A DNA stretch of 51,029 bases from an uncultured Granulosicoccus sp. (GCA_947492525.1 CANLNQ010000039.1:1-51029); one strand, 5' to 3'. Positions 16,295 to 25,693 are shown, counted from the first letter of the stretch. A program made the numbers and translations. Notes: generated by a model from the letters alone, not told the origin.

Positions 16295-18340
16295 TCAGCT
16301 CTCGCCTCGGGGAGCCGGTGCTATGCTGGCCTCATCGACGGCGCCATCAACACGATCGATCAACTGGCGAACCAGTGGATCCTGATCGATGGACATGCGT
16401 GCAGCGGCCATGTCGTCCTCGCGCTGCTTCTCATCCAGCCGCGTCGGGGTCAACAGTTGAGCATCAGACAGCTCCACACTGACACGCGCGGGTCGCCCGA
16501 GCCACTGCTCCAATGCCACCTGAACACGTTCCGTGAATCGTGGTGTATTCAAGTGTTCCGAGGCCGCCTCGAGACGCAACTGAAAGTGATCGCCCTCCAG
16601 CTGGGCCAATACACAGTTGCTAGCCAATTGTTTAGGCATTCCCGAAACATCCAGTTCCGCAACAATCGAAGGCCAGTCAGCCGGCTTGATAGCGCCTCGA
16701 TCAACTGCTGTCGATCCGGATGTGGGTGACGCAGCGGACGGCCGGACTTCCTGTGCAGGTACCTGAGCACCTTGTGACGACCCATTGACCGCTGCCACTG
16801 GGGGTATCCCGGGCGTCCCAACGGACACGGATGATTCCGAAACAGGCGGAACCTCGGTTGGCGCAGGTGGAACCGCTGGCGTCGAGACAGTCGGGGCGAC
16901 AGGCGCATTCTGGGAAGGCGCACTCTGGGAAGGCGCACTCTGAGCAGGCGCACTCTGTGAAGAAGACACACCTTGGGACGCCACAAGCCCAGAAGCCTCC
17001 ATCCCGGAAGATGGTGTCGTCGCAGGCGCTTCCGGTGGCGCCTCTCCCCTTGCCGCCGCCAGCGCAGCCGCTCGTGGATCACCACCCGCAGAAACTTCTC
17101 CGCGAACCGGCAGACTGGCCGCCACTGGCGAACCGGAGGTGGCTGCGGGTGCAGATTCTGCGCCGGACTGATGCGCACCGGATACGCTGTTCGCTCGACT
17201 GACGTCACCGGAACCACCCTGCATCTGCTCCGTTGTCACCATCTGCGGCACACCCTGAGGCCGGAACGTGTTCATGCGCAGCAGGGCCATGTCGAAGGCC
17301 TCACGAGGGTCCGGTGCGAAGGGCATATCGCGGCGCGCATGCGTCCCGATCTGGTAATACAGCTGTATCTCATCACTGGCAAGACTGCTGGCGAGCCGGC
17401 TGAGCCGCTCGTAACCGGGCGCATCCTCGGACACGCTGCCGGGTACGGTTTGCAGCAAGGCTATCCGATGCAACAGGCTCAGCAGCTCGCCCATCAGTTC
17501 GGCGAAGTCCGGTGCATATTCAGCCAGTTGCTCCACACGCTCGAACAACTGAGGCAGATCCCCAGCGCCCAGCGACTCGATAAGACCCAACAGACGATCG
17601 ATGGACGCGCGGCCCAGCATGGACTCGACGTCAACCTCACGCACCACGCCTTCACCAAAGGCTGCCGCCTGCTCCACCAGACTCAGCGAGTCGCGCACAC
17701 TGCCCTCCGAGGCGCGAGCAATCAGATCCAGCGCCGGTCGCTCGTGCTCGATGGACTCTTCCGTCAGTATCTTCGACAGATAATCGGCCAGCGAACCGGG
17801 CGCCATGCGTTTCAGATTGAACTGCAGGCAGCGCGACAGGACCGTTACCGGGACCTTTTGCGGATCGGTTGTTGCCAACAGGAACTTGACGTGTTCGGGA
17901 GGCTCTTCCAGCGTCTTCAACAGCGCATTGAAACTGTGGTTGGAAAACATGTGCACCTCATCGATCAGGTACACCTTGTAACGACCGCTGGACGGCGCGT
18001 AAGGCACGTTCTCCAGCAGCTCGCGCGTCTCTTCAACCTTGGTACGGGACGCGGCATCGACCTCGATCAGATCGAAGAAGCGGCCGGCCTCGATATCCTT
18101 GCAGGCGCTACACTCACCACAGGGCGTGGAACTGACCCCATTGGTTTCGCAGTTCAGGCACTTGGCGAATATGCGTGCAATGGTGGTCTTGCCAACGCCT
18201 CGCATACCCGTGAACAGATAGGCATGGTGAAGTCGATTGGTATCCAGCGCATTGATGAGGGCGCGCAATACCGGCTCCTGTCCGAGCATGTCTCGAAAGT
18301 GCTGCGGCCGCCATTTGCGCGCAAGTACTTTGTAGCTCAT
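16295..18340 (-). CDS. dnaX: DNA polymerase III subunits gamma/tau
   Basis: Clamp-loader ATPase and organiser of the replisome. The 681-residue product has the Walker A GMRGVGKTT at 45-53, the zinc module C64, C74, C77 and C80, the DEVHMF Walker B, and the sensor motif LLATTDPQKVPVTVLSRC. A Pro/Ala/Ser-rich linker at about 380-545 contains four 5-residue SQSAP-type repeats. The tau-specific C-terminal part follows. I see no A-rich slippery heptamer of the E. coli type in the gene, so a separate gamma form is not predicted by that route. The 4.5S RNA gene lies 60 bases upstream. Confidence 0.96.
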   Translation of the reverse strand: MSYKVLARKWRPQHFRDMLGQEPVLRALINALDTNRLHHAYLFTGMRGVGKTTIARIFAKCLNCETNGVSSTPCGECSACKDIEAGRFFDLIEVDAASRTKVEETRELLENVPYAPSSGRYKVYLIDEVHMFSNHSFNALLKTLEEPPEHVKFLLATTDPQKVPVTVLSRCLQFNLKRMAPGSLADYLSKILTEESIEHERPALDLIARASEGSVRDSLSLVEQAAAFGEGVVREVDVESMLGRASIDRLLGLIESLGAGDLPQLFERVEQLAEYAPDFAELMGELLSLLHRIALLQTVPGSVSEDAPGYERLSRLASSLASDEIQLYYQIGTHARRDMPFAPDPREAFDMALLRMNTFRPQGVPQMVTTEQMQGGSGDVSRANSVSGAHQSGAESAPAATSGSPVAASLPVRGEVSAGGDPRAAALAAARGEAPPEAPATTPSSGMEASGLVASQGVSSSQSAPAQSAPSQSAPSQNAPVAPTVSTPAVPPAPTEVPPVSESSVSVGTPGIPPVAAVNGSSQGAQVPAQEVRPSAASPTSGSTAVDRGAIKPADWPSIVAELDVSGMPKQLASNCVLAQLEGDHFQLRLEAASEHLNTPRFTERVQVALEQWLGRPARVSVELSDAQLLTPTRLDEKQREDDMAAARMSIDQDPLVRQLIDRVDGAVDEASIAPAPRGES
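16901..16960. repeat. 15-bp tandem repeat inside dnaX
   Basis: Four near-identical 15-bp copies beginning AGGCGCACTCTG (the first has ATT instead of ACT). In frame on the minus strand they encode QSAPx units in the flexible linker of tau. In-frame unit length means copy-number change would not break the gene. Confidence 0.8.
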
Positions 18341-18400
18341 CGATGCCGATAATTGGATGGGAAGAAGGTGTGAGGGGAGCCCATGAGCCTGTCATTAGGC

Positions 18401-18512
18401 GGCATTCCGTACCAGCCGCATCCCGGCGCCCGAATCCACTGCTGCCGCTGCTCCCTTCCGGGCCTGACGGGGTTCACAGCTTGTCGTCGCGAGAGTGCCG
18501 ATACGGAACACC
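18401..18512 (-). ncRNA. ffs: Signal recognition particle 4.5S RNA
   Basis: RNA core of the bacterial SRP, which binds Ffh and targets membrane proteins to the translocon. The minus strand carries the universally conserved tip GTCAGGCCCGGAAGGGAGCAGC (quoted as two parts: GTCAGGCCCGG, AAGGGAGCAGC). The ends form the expected long hairpin: 5' GGTGTTCCGTA pairs with 3' TACGGAATGCC over 11 positions, including G-U pairs. Length about 112, as for the 114-nt E. coli RNA. Exact ends are estimated from the pairing. It sits upstream of dnaX on the same strand. Confidence 0.93.
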
Positions 18513-18523
18513 ATTACCCCCCC

Positions 18524-18552
18524 ATTCTGAGGGCAGAAAGCCCACGGTGCAA
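18524..18552 (-). promoter_or_regulatory. Candidate sigma-70 promoter of ffs
   Basis: Minus strand TTGCAC (18552-18547), 17-base spacer, CAGAAT (18529-18524), about 11 bases before the inferred 5' end of the 4.5S RNA. Each hexamer matches four of six consensus bases; spacing is ideal. Confidence 0.45.
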
Positions 18553-18609
18553 GCCTCGGGTGAATTGTTTTATGTGAATGATGTGCTTTGCATGACTCGG
18601 AATGGTTCT

Positions 18610-18638
18610 GATTCACCGTGTTGTCATATTGATTCAAC
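18610..18638 (+). promoter_or_regulatory. Pho-box-like site upstream of phoB
   Basis: Three 7-base half-sites at 11-base spacing: GATTCAC (18610), TTGTCAT (18621) and ATTCAAC (18632). The middle one matches CTGTCAT at six of seven; the flanking ones are weaker. Eleven-base periodicity is the hallmark of PhoB sites. It would give autoregulation of phoBR. Confidence 0.4.
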
Positions 18639-18674
18639 ACACTCGCGCCAAATTCGATAGCGCGTTACCATTTG

Positions 18675-19394
18675 ATGAATACGAGCCAACAGACGAAAAA
18701 CACCGACATGCCGGCGCATATACTCACGGTGGAAGACGAAGCCGCCATTCGCGACATGGTCAAATTCGCACTCGAGCGACACGGCCACTCGGTACACAAT
18801 TCCGGCTCGGTGTCTGAAGCGCGACATCTGATGGCAACGCAGGAAATGGATCTGGCCATTGTCGACTGGATGTTACCCGGCGGCAGTGGTCTGGAATTCG
18901 TGCGATCCCTGCGCAAGGATCCGTTGTACAACAATCTGCCGATCATCATGCTCACTGCCCGGACAGAAGAGCACGATATCACTGCAGGGCTGGATGCCGG
19001 TGCCGATGACTATCTGACGAAACCCTTTTCACCGCGCGAGCTGCATTCGCGCATCAAGGCACTGTTGCGCCGCAGTCGAGACTTCAAGGGAGACGCCACT
19101 ATCGTTCACGGCCCACTGAGCCTGGACATCGCTGCGCATCGACTCACGGCCAATGGCGAAGAGGTCACCTTGGGGCATACCGAATTCAAACTCCTGTCAT
19201 TTCTGATGAAGAATCCTGATCGAGTCTACAGTCGTACCCAGTTGCTGGATCACGTCTGGGGGCCTGGCACATTCATCGAAGAGCGCACTGTCGACGTCCA
19301 CATCCTGCGCCTGCGAAAGAGTCTCAAACCTCACGGGGCCGATTCCATGCTCGATACCGTCCGAGGCGCCGGATACCGCTTTACACACCTCTGA
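18675..19394 (+). CDS. phoB: Phosphate regulon response regulator PhoB
   Basis: OmpR-family response regulator for phosphate starvation. The receiver domain has the acidic pocket (ILTVEDEAAI), the phospho-acceptor Asp in LAIVDWMLPGGSG, the conserved Thr/Lys (MLTAR, LTKPFSP), then a winged-helix DNA-binding domain (HTEFKLLSFLMKNPDRVYSRTQLLDHVWG ... TVDVHILRLRKSL). Three starts are possible: TTG 18672, ATG 18675, and ATG 18708, which begins MPAHILTVEDE as in most PhoB proteins; none has a strong ribosome-binding site. phoR follows 50 bases later. Confidence 0.94.
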   Translation: MNTSQQTKNTDMPAHILTVEDEAAIRDMVKFALERHGHSVHNSGSVSEARHLMATQEMDLAIVDWMLPGGSGLEFVRSLRKDPLYNNLPIIMLTARTEEHDITAGLDAGADDYLTKPFSPRELHSRIKALLRRSRDFKGDATIVHGPLSLDIAAHRLTANGEEVTLGHTEFKLLSFLMKNPDRVYSRTQLLDHVWGPGTFIEERTVDVHILRLRKSLKPHGADSMLDTVRGAGYRFTHL

Positions 19395-19444
19395 AACACT
19401 TGCGTGGTATCCAGCCTGCATAACCGTCGCACTTAGCCCCCCCA

Positions 19445-20821
19445 ATGAGCACAATGAAGTCGGTATTATCTGATCTTGCCGTATCCATGATGCCGCCCTA
19501 TATGTTCTCTTTCGGACTCAAGAAGGAAATGAGCAGTTTCCTTTACGGGCTGATCGGTGTAGCGCTGGCCGGGTTCATCGTCGGTTGGCCTGCCACGGTA
19601 ACCATTGTCTATCTGGCCGGGTACACCCTCTGGTTGCTGCGCCGGATGGACGCCATCGTGCATTGGCTCAGCGAAGGCGGACGCGCCAACAAGGCCCCAC
19701 CGACCACCGGCTTGACCAATGACATGGTGCAGCTGATTCATCGGGAAAAGAAATACAGCCGCAAACAGAAGAATCGCTATCGTAATACCCTCGCCCAGTT
19801 CAATTCGCTGGCCGCCGACCTGCCGGACGCCACCGTCGTTCTGGACAAGAGCTTCGAGATACGCTGGTCCAACGCTGCCGCCCTGGAGCTGTTGAACATT
19901 CATCCTGATCGCGACAAGGGCCAACGTATCGACAACCTGGTCAGGAATCCGGATTTCCGCGAATTCCTGCACAACGGCACGGATCAGGATGAACTCGAGA
20001 TGCAAGGCACCGGTTCATCGGCGGAACGCATCATCGCCATCCGCAAGGTACCGACCGGCAAGCGCATGATGGTGCTGATTGCCGCAGACATCACCCAACG
20101 CGTGCAGGTCAGGGAAATGCGAAAGGCCTTCGTCGGCGATGTGTCGCACGAACTGCGTACGCCATTGACCGTCATACGCGGTTACCTGGAAATGTTACAA
20201 GAGAATGAATCGCTGGACCCGCAGGTCAGCGAAGCCCTGAGGCAGATCAGTGCGCAGTCCGACCGCATGCGCGGCATCGTGGAGGATCTGTTGCAGCTGT
20301 CGAAGCTCGAGGGCAATCCCATGGCCGACAATGAAGGCGATACGCTCAACGTCAGCGCCATGATTCGCTCGATGGTCAGCACCCTGCACGAGGCCAATGA
20401 ATCCGATCAGTTCGAGCTGGCGCTGGATGAATCGCTGGCCATACTGGGCTCGGAAAGGGAGATCTACAGCGCCTGCCAGAATCTGCTGACCAATGCCGTG
20501 CGCTATACGGACCCGGGCACCCTGATCAGCGTCTCCTGGCAGACAAATGACGCGGGAGAAGCGGTCTACAAGGTCGCTGACGATGGTCCCGGCATCGAAG
20601 CCAGGCACCTCTCCAGGCTCAGTGAGCGCTTCTATCGAGTGGATAGTGGCCGCTCCCGTGACGATGGTGGCACGGGCTTGGGCCTGGCGATCGTGAAGCA
20701 CGCCGCACAGCGCCATGGCGGACAATTGAGTATCGAAAGTACCCCCGGCAGCGGCTCGATTTTCTCGATCACCTTCCCCAGATCTCGCTGCATTTCAATG
20801 CCTCAAGCCATCAATCAGTAG
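19445..20821 (+). CDS. phoR: Phosphate regulon sensor histidine kinase PhoR
   Basis: Membrane histidine kinase that phosphorylates PhoB when phosphate is scarce. The 458-residue product has two close N-terminal membrane segments (about 32-66), a short linker, a PAS domain (about 118-220, LPDATVVLDKSFEIRWSNAAA), the H box with His235 (FVGDVSHELRTPL), the N box (NLLTNAVRYT), and G boxes (DDGPGIE, GTGLGLAIVKH). Architecture is that of PhoR, which lacks a periplasmic sensor and reads the Pst transporter through PhoU. pstS lies 131 bases downstream. Confidence 0.95.
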   Translation: MSTMKSVLSDLAVSMMPPYMFSFGLKKEMSSFLYGLIGVALAGFIVGWPATVTIVYLAGYTLWLLRRMDAIVHWLSEGGRANKAPPTTGLTNDMVQLIHREKKYSRKQKNRYRNTLAQFNSLAADLPDATVVLDKSFEIRWSNAAALELLNIHPDRDKGQRIDNLVRNPDFREFLHNGTDQDELEMQGTGSSAERIIAIRKVPTGKRMMVLIAADITQRVQVREMRKAFVGDVSHELRTPLTVIRGYLEMLQENESLDPQVSEALRQISAQSDRMRGIVEDLLQLSKLEGNPMADNEGDTLNVSAMIRSMVSTLHEANESDQFELALDESLAILGSEREIYSACQNLLTNAVRYTDPGTLISVSWQTNDAGEAVYKVADDGPGIEARHLSRLSERFYRVDSGRSRDDGGTGLGLAIVKHAAQRHGGQLSIESTPGSGSIFSITFPRSRCISMPQAINQ

Positions 20822-20874
20822 AACACGCCGACCATCCGCGTTACCCCCATCACAAATCGGGATGACAATCGCAG

Positions 20875-20892
20875 CTGTGTAACCGCTGTGTC
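20875..20892 (+). promoter_or_regulatory. Pho-box-like direct repeat upstream of pstS
   Basis: CTGTGTA (20875) and CTGTGTC (20886), 11 bases apart, 61 bases before the pstS start. The second runs into TGTCATATT, shared with the site before phoB. This fits PhoB control of the pst genes. Confidence 0.45.
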
Positions 20893-20952
20893 ATATTCGG
20901 CTCCGATACTGCTCGCGTTGACACAACATCCCCTTCACGTAAAGAGATCACC

Positions 20953-21987
20953 ATGAAAAAGTCAGTATTACTGCTTGGTTCAGCGGTATTGGCCTCGGCC
21001 TTCGCCGGCAACGCCGCAGCTCGCGATGGCATCAGCGTTGTTGGCTCATCCACTGTCTATCCGTTTGCAACGGTTGTTGCAGAACGTTTCGGCAAGACAA
21101 CCGACTTCAACACGCCCAAGATCGAATCCACGGGTTCAGGCGGCGGATTGAAGCTGTTCTGTTCCGGCATCGGCGTCGATACGCCCGATATCACCAACGC
21201 TTCGCGTCGCATGAAGACCAGTGAGTATGAAATGTGCCAGGAGAACGGTGTCACTGATATCGTCGAAGTACTGATCGGCTACGACGGAATTGCCGTTGCC
21301 AACTCGGTCAACGCCGAACAGTACGACATGGGCACCAAGGAACTCTATCTGGCACTGGCCAAGATGGTACCCAACCCTGACGGCTCCGAGACGCTGGTTG
21401 AAAACCCCTACAAGCAGTGGGCGGACATCAACCCTGATCTGCCTGCCACGGATATCGAAGTATTGGGACCGCCTCCCACATCCGGAACTCGTGACGCCTT
21501 CGCCGAACTGGCCATGGAAGGTGGATGCAAGCAGTTCGATTTCATCAAGGGCATGGAAGACGACGAATTCAAGGCAACTTGCCACACCATGCGTGAAGAC
21601 GGTGCTTATATTGAAGCCGGCGAAAACGACAACCTGATCGTGCAGAAGCTGGAAGCCAACCCGGACGCACTGGGCATCTTCGGATTCAGCTTCCTGGAGC
21701 AGAATTCCGACAAGGTGCAAAGCTCCATCATCGATGGTCACCAGGCTGACTTCGATGCCATCGCCAGCGGCGACTACGGTATTTCCCGTCCACTGTACTT
21801 CTACGTGAAAGCCCAGCACATCGGTACCGTGCCTGGCATCGCCGAGTACCTGGCAGAATTCACCAGCGAACAGGCCTGGGGCGAAGACGGTTACCTGGCA
21901 GACAAGGGCATGATTCCACTGGGTGACGAGCAGCGCGCTGAAGTCGGTGCAGCGGTGAAATCACTGCAGAAACTGGTTCTGAACTAG
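20953..21987 (+). CDS. pstS: Phosphate ABC transporter substrate-binding protein PstS
   Basis: Periplasmic phosphate-binding protein of the high-affinity Pst system. It has a clear signal peptide (MKKSVLLLGSAVLASAFAGNAAA, cleaved after about residue 23), then the phosphate-loop motif VVGSSTVYPFATVVAE and the second ligand loop PTSGTRDAF. Length 344. AAAGAG lies about 7 bases before the ATG. Strong hairpins follow the stop, so pstS mRNA is probably more abundant than the downstream transporter message. Confidence 0.95.
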   Translation: MKKSVLLLGSAVLASAFAGNAAARDGISVVGSSTVYPFATVVAERFGKTTDFNTPKIESTGSGGGLKLFCSGIGVDTPDITNASRRMKTSEYEMCQENGVTDIVEVLIGYDGIAVANSVNAEQYDMGTKELYLALAKMVPNPDGSETLVENPYKQWADINPDLPATDIEVLGPPPTSGTRDAFAELAMEGGCKQFDFIKGMEDDEFKATCHTMREDGAYIEAGENDNLIVQKLEANPDALGIFGFSFLEQNSDKVQSSIIDGHQADFDAIASGDYGISRPLYFYVKAQHIGTVPGIAEYLAEFTSEQAWGEDGYLADKGMIPLGDEQRAEVGAAVKSLQKLVLN

Positions 21988-21999
21988 AATCCGATCCCG

Positions 22000-22029
22000 C
22001 CGCAGAGCGTACTTCTCGCTCTGCGGTTT
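22000..22029 (+). terminator. Hairpin 1 after pstS (intrinsic terminator-like)
   Basis: 10-bp perfect stem CCGCAGAGCG / CGCTCTGCGG with a 7-base loop, followed by TTTAAT. It begins 13 bases past the pstS stop; likely an attenuator between pstS and pstC. Confidence 0.65.
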
Positions 22030-22047
22030 AATCGTCGGACCATCTAC

Positions 22048-22081
22048 AAGAGGTCTTGCCTGATCACTGGCAAGACCTCTT
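22048..22081 (+). terminator. Hairpin 2 between pstS and pstC
   Basis: 13-bp perfect stem AAGAGGTCTTGCC / GGCAAGACCTCTT with an 8-base loop, followed by TCTC. Either a second terminator or an RNA stabiliser of the upstream message. Confidence 0.6.
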
Positions 22082-22136
22082 TCTCGCTAGAGCCGCCATT
22101 GAACTGCCCCGTCCGCCCACGAGTACCTTCCTCTCC

Positions 22137-23525
22137 ATGTCCGCAACTACCCTGCTGTTAGTCACACTGGGCCTCGCCCTGGCATCCTTTGCCTACGGTA
22201 GAAGCCGCGCCTACTCCGTCGCTCGACTCGGTGGCGGTGTGCGATCCATGCATTCCCTTCCCAGCCACTACGGCATGATGGTCGCCCTGTGGTGCGCCTT
22301 GCCGGCGCTGGCCATCATCGTCGGCTGGAAACTGTTCGAGCCGAGTGTCGTCAGCGGATTTCTGCATGACTACATTCCCCAGAGCGTCTACGATGCCGGC
22401 GAGAAGTCGGTAGAACTCTACAAGAACGATATCGGCAACCGAGTGGACAGCAACGCCATCGCTGACATTCAGGATCCCGACAAGAAGATCGCCGCAGAGC
22501 AACTGGCCAGCATGCGCCACATCAGCTCACTGGCAATGATGGTACTGGCACTGGCCGCAGCCATTGCCGGCGCAACACTGGCACTCAAGAGAATCAAGGC
22601 TGACACCCGAGCGCGACACAATGTCGAGAAGATCGTACAGTTCTTCCTGATCAGCTGTGCCTCCATCGCTATCCTGACAACCCTGGGGATCGTGTTGTCG
22701 GTATTGTTCGAATCACTGCGCTTCTTTCAGGAAGTCAGCGTCATCGAGTTCATCACGGGCACGACCTGGAGCCCACAGACGGCCATCCGTGCCGATCAGG
22801 TCGGATCATCCGGTTCCTTCGGCGCCGTCCCGCTGTTCATGGGCACCATGCTCATCTCCTTCATCGCCATGGTGGTGGCCGTCCCCTTCGGACTGATGTC
22901 TGCCATCTATCTGGCGGAATACGCCAGCCGGCCGGTTCGCAGCATCTGCAAACCACTGCTGGAAATCCTGGCCGGTATTCCCACCGTGGTCTACGGCTTC
23001 TTTGCTGCACTGACCGTCGCGCCAGCCCTGCGATCATTCGGCGCGACACTGGGACTGAGTGTCTCCTCCGAAAGTGCACTGGCCGCTGGAGCGGTCATGG
23101 GCATCATGATCATCCCCTTTGTCTCATCGCTCTCTGACGATGTCATCACCGCGGTACCACAGGCCATGCGCGATGGCTCCTACGGACTGGGTGCGACCAA
23201 ATCCGAGACCATACGAAAGGTGGTCATCCCGGCCGCACTGCCGGGCATTGTCGGCGGAGTTCTGCTTGCCGTGTCCCGCGCCATCGGTGAAACCATGATC
23301 GTGGTCATGGCCGCCGGCCTGGCCGCCAACCTCACCGCCAATCCACTTGAAGCCGTCACAACCGTCACCGTGCAGATCGTCACACTGCTCACCGGGGATC
23401 AGGAATTCGACAGTGCCAAGACGCTGGCTGCCTTTGCACTGGGACTGATGCTGTTTGTCGTCACCCTGTGCCTGAACGTGATCGCCTTGCATGTCGTACG
23501 CAAGTACCGGGAGCAATACGAATGA
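22137..23525 (+). CDS. pstC: Phosphate ABC transporter permease PstC
   Basis: Inner-membrane permease of the Pst transporter. I chose the ATG at 22137 (MSATTLLLVTLGLALASFAYG); the open frame extends to 22056 but that start falls inside the second hairpin. The protein has an N-terminal extra membrane region and a hydrophilic stretch with a charged cluster (about residues 80-150), then the usual permease core with PFGLMSAIYLAEYAS and the EAA-like loop (MRDGSYGLGATKSETIRKVVIPAALPGI). About 462 residues, the long form of PstC. The stop overlaps the pstA start by four bases. Confidence 0.93.
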   Translation: MSATTLLLVTLGLALASFAYGRSRAYSVARLGGGVRSMHSLPSHYGMMVALWCALPALAIIVGWKLFEPSVVSGFLHDYIPQSVYDAGEKSVELYKNDIGNRVDSNAIADIQDPDKKIAAEQLASMRHISSLAMMVLALAAAIAGATLALKRIKADTRARHNVEKIVQFFLISCASIAILTTLGIVLSVLFESLRFFQEVSVIEFITGTTWSPQTAIRADQVGSSGSFGAVPLFMGTMLISFIAMVVAVPFGLMSAIYLAEYASRPVRSICKPLLEILAGIPTVVYGFFAALTVAPALRSFGATLGLSVSSESALAAGAVMGIMIIPFVSSLSDDVITAVPQAMRDGSYGLGATKSETIRKVVIPAALPGIVGGVLLAVSRAIGETMIVVMAAGLAANLTANPLEAVTTVTVQIVTLLTGDQEFDSAKTLAAFALGLMLFVVTLCLNVIALHVVRKYREQYE

Positions 23526-24802
23526 GTGATACAACGACCAAGGTTCGCGCGTCCTTGAAAAAGCGCTACGCCGCAGAGAAACGCTTCCGGCTGTACGGCG
23601 TGACCGCCATTGCTGCCAGTATCGGTTTCCTGTTCATACTGCTGTTCAGCATTGTCGGCAAGGGCTTGCCGGCCTTCAAGAGCACATTTGTCAAGCTGGA
23701 TGTTCAGCTCGACAGTGCCACGCTGGGAATCAGCGACGAACCGACCGAGGCCGAACTGCGTGCAGCCAACTTTGGCGGACTGATCAAGCAGACCATGCGT
23801 GATCGCTTCCCTGAAGTCAGCAGTCGTGGAGACAAGAAGGCGCTGTATCAGCTGCTCAGCACCGGAGCCGAGTACGAACTGTACGACAAGGTAAAGGCCG
23901 ATCGTGAATTGCTCGACAGCACGATCAGCCTGTGGCTGCCCGCCGACGATGAACTGAGCGCGCTGATCAAGTCCGATGCCGATCTGAGCAATCCCGACTC
24001 CATCGTCACCCGCATGAGCGACAAGCAGATTGCCTGGGCCAAGTCACTGAAGGATGCAGGTCAATTGGAGGTGCGCTTCAACCGTACCTTCTTTACCAAC
24101 GGTGACTCGCGCGAGCCGGAACTGGCGGGTATCAGGGCTGCACTCATGGGCTCGGCATTCACCTTGCTGATCACGTTTGCCCTGTCATTCCCGATTGCCG
24201 TTGCGGCCGCCATTTATCTCGAAGAATTTGCGCCGCAGAATCGCTGGACCGATATCGTCGAGGTCAATATCAACAACCTCGCTGCGGTGCCGTCGATAGT
24301 CTTCGGCCTGCTCGGGCTCGCGGTATTCATCAACTTCTTTCACTTGCCGCGCTCTGCCCCGGTGGTCGGCGGTATCGTACTGAGCTTGATGACCTTGCCG
24401 ACCATCATCATATCCAGCCGCGCAGCGCTCAAGGCGGTACCTCCATCCATTCGCGAGGCCGCCCGCGGTCTGGGAGCTTCGCCCTTGCAGGTCGTCACCC
24501 ATCACGTCTTGCCTCTGGCCATGCCCGGCATCCTGACAGGTACGATTATCGGCCTGGCTCAGGCACTGGGTGAAACCGCTCCTCTGTTGATGATAGGCAT
24601 GGTGGCCTTCATCGTCGATATTCCAGCGTCGGTCACCGATGCTGCAACCGTACTGCCTGTGCAGGTGTTCCTGTGGGCAGATAGTCCCGAGCGTGCCTTC
24701 GTCGAGAAGACTTCCGCAGCCATCATGGTGTTGCTGGTCTTTCTGGTCGTGATGAATGCACTCGCGGTATTTCTTCGCAAGAAATTCGAACGTCGCTGGT
24801 AG
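23522..24802 (+). CDS. pstA: Phosphate ABC transporter permease PstA
   Basis: Second Pst permease subunit. The ATG at 23522 overlaps the pstC stop (ATGA), giving 426 residues; the open frame from 23468 lies inside pstC. After an N-terminal membrane helix there is a long extracytoplasmic insertion (about 40-200) seen in the long PstA subfamily, then the core with AAAIYLEEFAP, IVFGLLGLAVF and the ABC-contact loop IREAARGLGASPLQVVTHHVLPLAMPGIL. pstB begins 13 bases later. Confidence 0.94.
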   Translation: MSDTTTKVRASLKKRYAAEKRFRLYGVTAIAASIGFLFILLFSIVGKGLPAFKSTFVKLDVQLDSATLGISDEPTEAELRAANFGGLIKQTMRDRFPEVSSRGDKKALYQLLSTGAEYELYDKVKADRELLDSTISLWLPADDELSALIKSDADLSNPDSIVTRMSDKQIAWAKSLKDAGQLEVRFNRTFFTNGDSREPELAGIRAALMGSAFTLLITFALSFPIAVAAAIYLEEFAPQNRWTDIVEVNINNLAAVPSIVFGLLGLAVFINFFHLPRSAPVVGGIVLSLMTLPTIIISSRAALKAVPPSIREAARGLGASPLQVVTHHVLPLAMPGILTGTIIGLAQALGETAPLLMIGMVAFIVDIPASVTDAATVLPVQVFLWADSPERAFVEKTSAAIMVLLVFLVVMNALAVFLRKKFERRW

Positions 24803-24814
24803 GAGATACGAATC

Positions 24815-25693
24815 ATGAATACAGCAGTCGCAACAGATACAATCGATACCTCCTTCATTCCGAGAGATCCAGTGAAAGACAGCGCTCAGGAAGCATTCCA
24901 CAAGTTGACCGAAACCGTCGGCACGCCCACGGTCGAGAATGCCAAGATGCGTTCTCGGGATGTCAACGTCTTCTATGGCGAGAAACAGGCGATTTTCGAT
25001 GTCAATCTGGACATCGGAAACAATGAGGTGGTTGCCATGATCGGGCCATCCGGTTGCGGAAAATCCACCTTTCTGCGCTGCCTGAATCGCATGAATGACA
25101 CCATCCCATCCTGCAGGGTGACCGGTGATCTGTCGCTGGATGGCGAGGATCTCTACGGGGCTGACCTGGACCCGGTATTGCTGCGCGCTCGCGTGGGCAT
25201 GGTGTTCCAGAAGCCGAACCCCTTCGCCAAATCGATCTATGACAATGTTGCATACGGCCCGCGCATTCACGGTCTGTCGAGCAATCGTGCAGAGCTGGAC
25301 GATATCGTGGTGGACAGCCTGCGCAAGGCCGGACTCTACGATGAAGTCAAGGATCGGCTCGATGCGCCCGGCACCAGCCTGTCAGGTGGTCAACAGCAGC
25401 GCCTGTGCATCGCGCGCTCCATCGCCGTGAGCCCGGAGGTCATTCTCATGGATGAGCCCTGCTCGGCCCTCGATCCCATCGCCACTGCGCGTATAGAAGA
25501 ATTGATAGACGAATTGCGCCAGAACTACGCTATCGCCATCGTGACTCACTCGATGCAACAGGCTGCTCGTGTATCGCAGCGTACTGCCTATTTTCATCTC
25601 GGGAAGCTGGTAGAAGTCAACGCGACCAATGATGTGTTCACCAACCCTCAGCATGAGTTGACAGAAAACTACATAACCGGTCGATTCGGATAG
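24815..25693 (+). CDS. pstB: Phosphate ABC transporter ATP-binding protein PstB
   Basis: ATPase of the Pst transporter. Walker [10 protein letters not shown] at 77-85, Q-loop in [11 protein letters not shown], signature [14 protein letters not shown], Walker [14 protein letters not shown], and the H-loop IVTHSMQQA. The 292-residue product has about 45 extra N-terminal residues compared with the 257-residue E. coli protein; GGAG lies 11 bases before the ATG at 24815. A 137-base gap separates it from phoU. Confidence 0.96.
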   Translation: MNTAVATDTIDTSFIPRDPVKDSAQEAFHKLTETVGTPTVENAKMRSRDVNVFYGEKQAIFDVNLDIGNNEVVAMIGPSGCGKSTFLRCLNRMNDTIPSCRVTGDLSLDGEDLYGADLDPVLLRARVGMVFQKPNPFAKSIYDNVAYGPRIHGLSSNRAELDDIVVDSLRKAGLYDEVKDRLDAPGTSLSGGQQQRLCIARSIAVSPEVILMDEPCSALDPIATARIEELIDELRQNYAIAIVTHSMQQAARVSQRTAYFHLGKLVEVNATNDVFTNPQHELTENYITGRFG

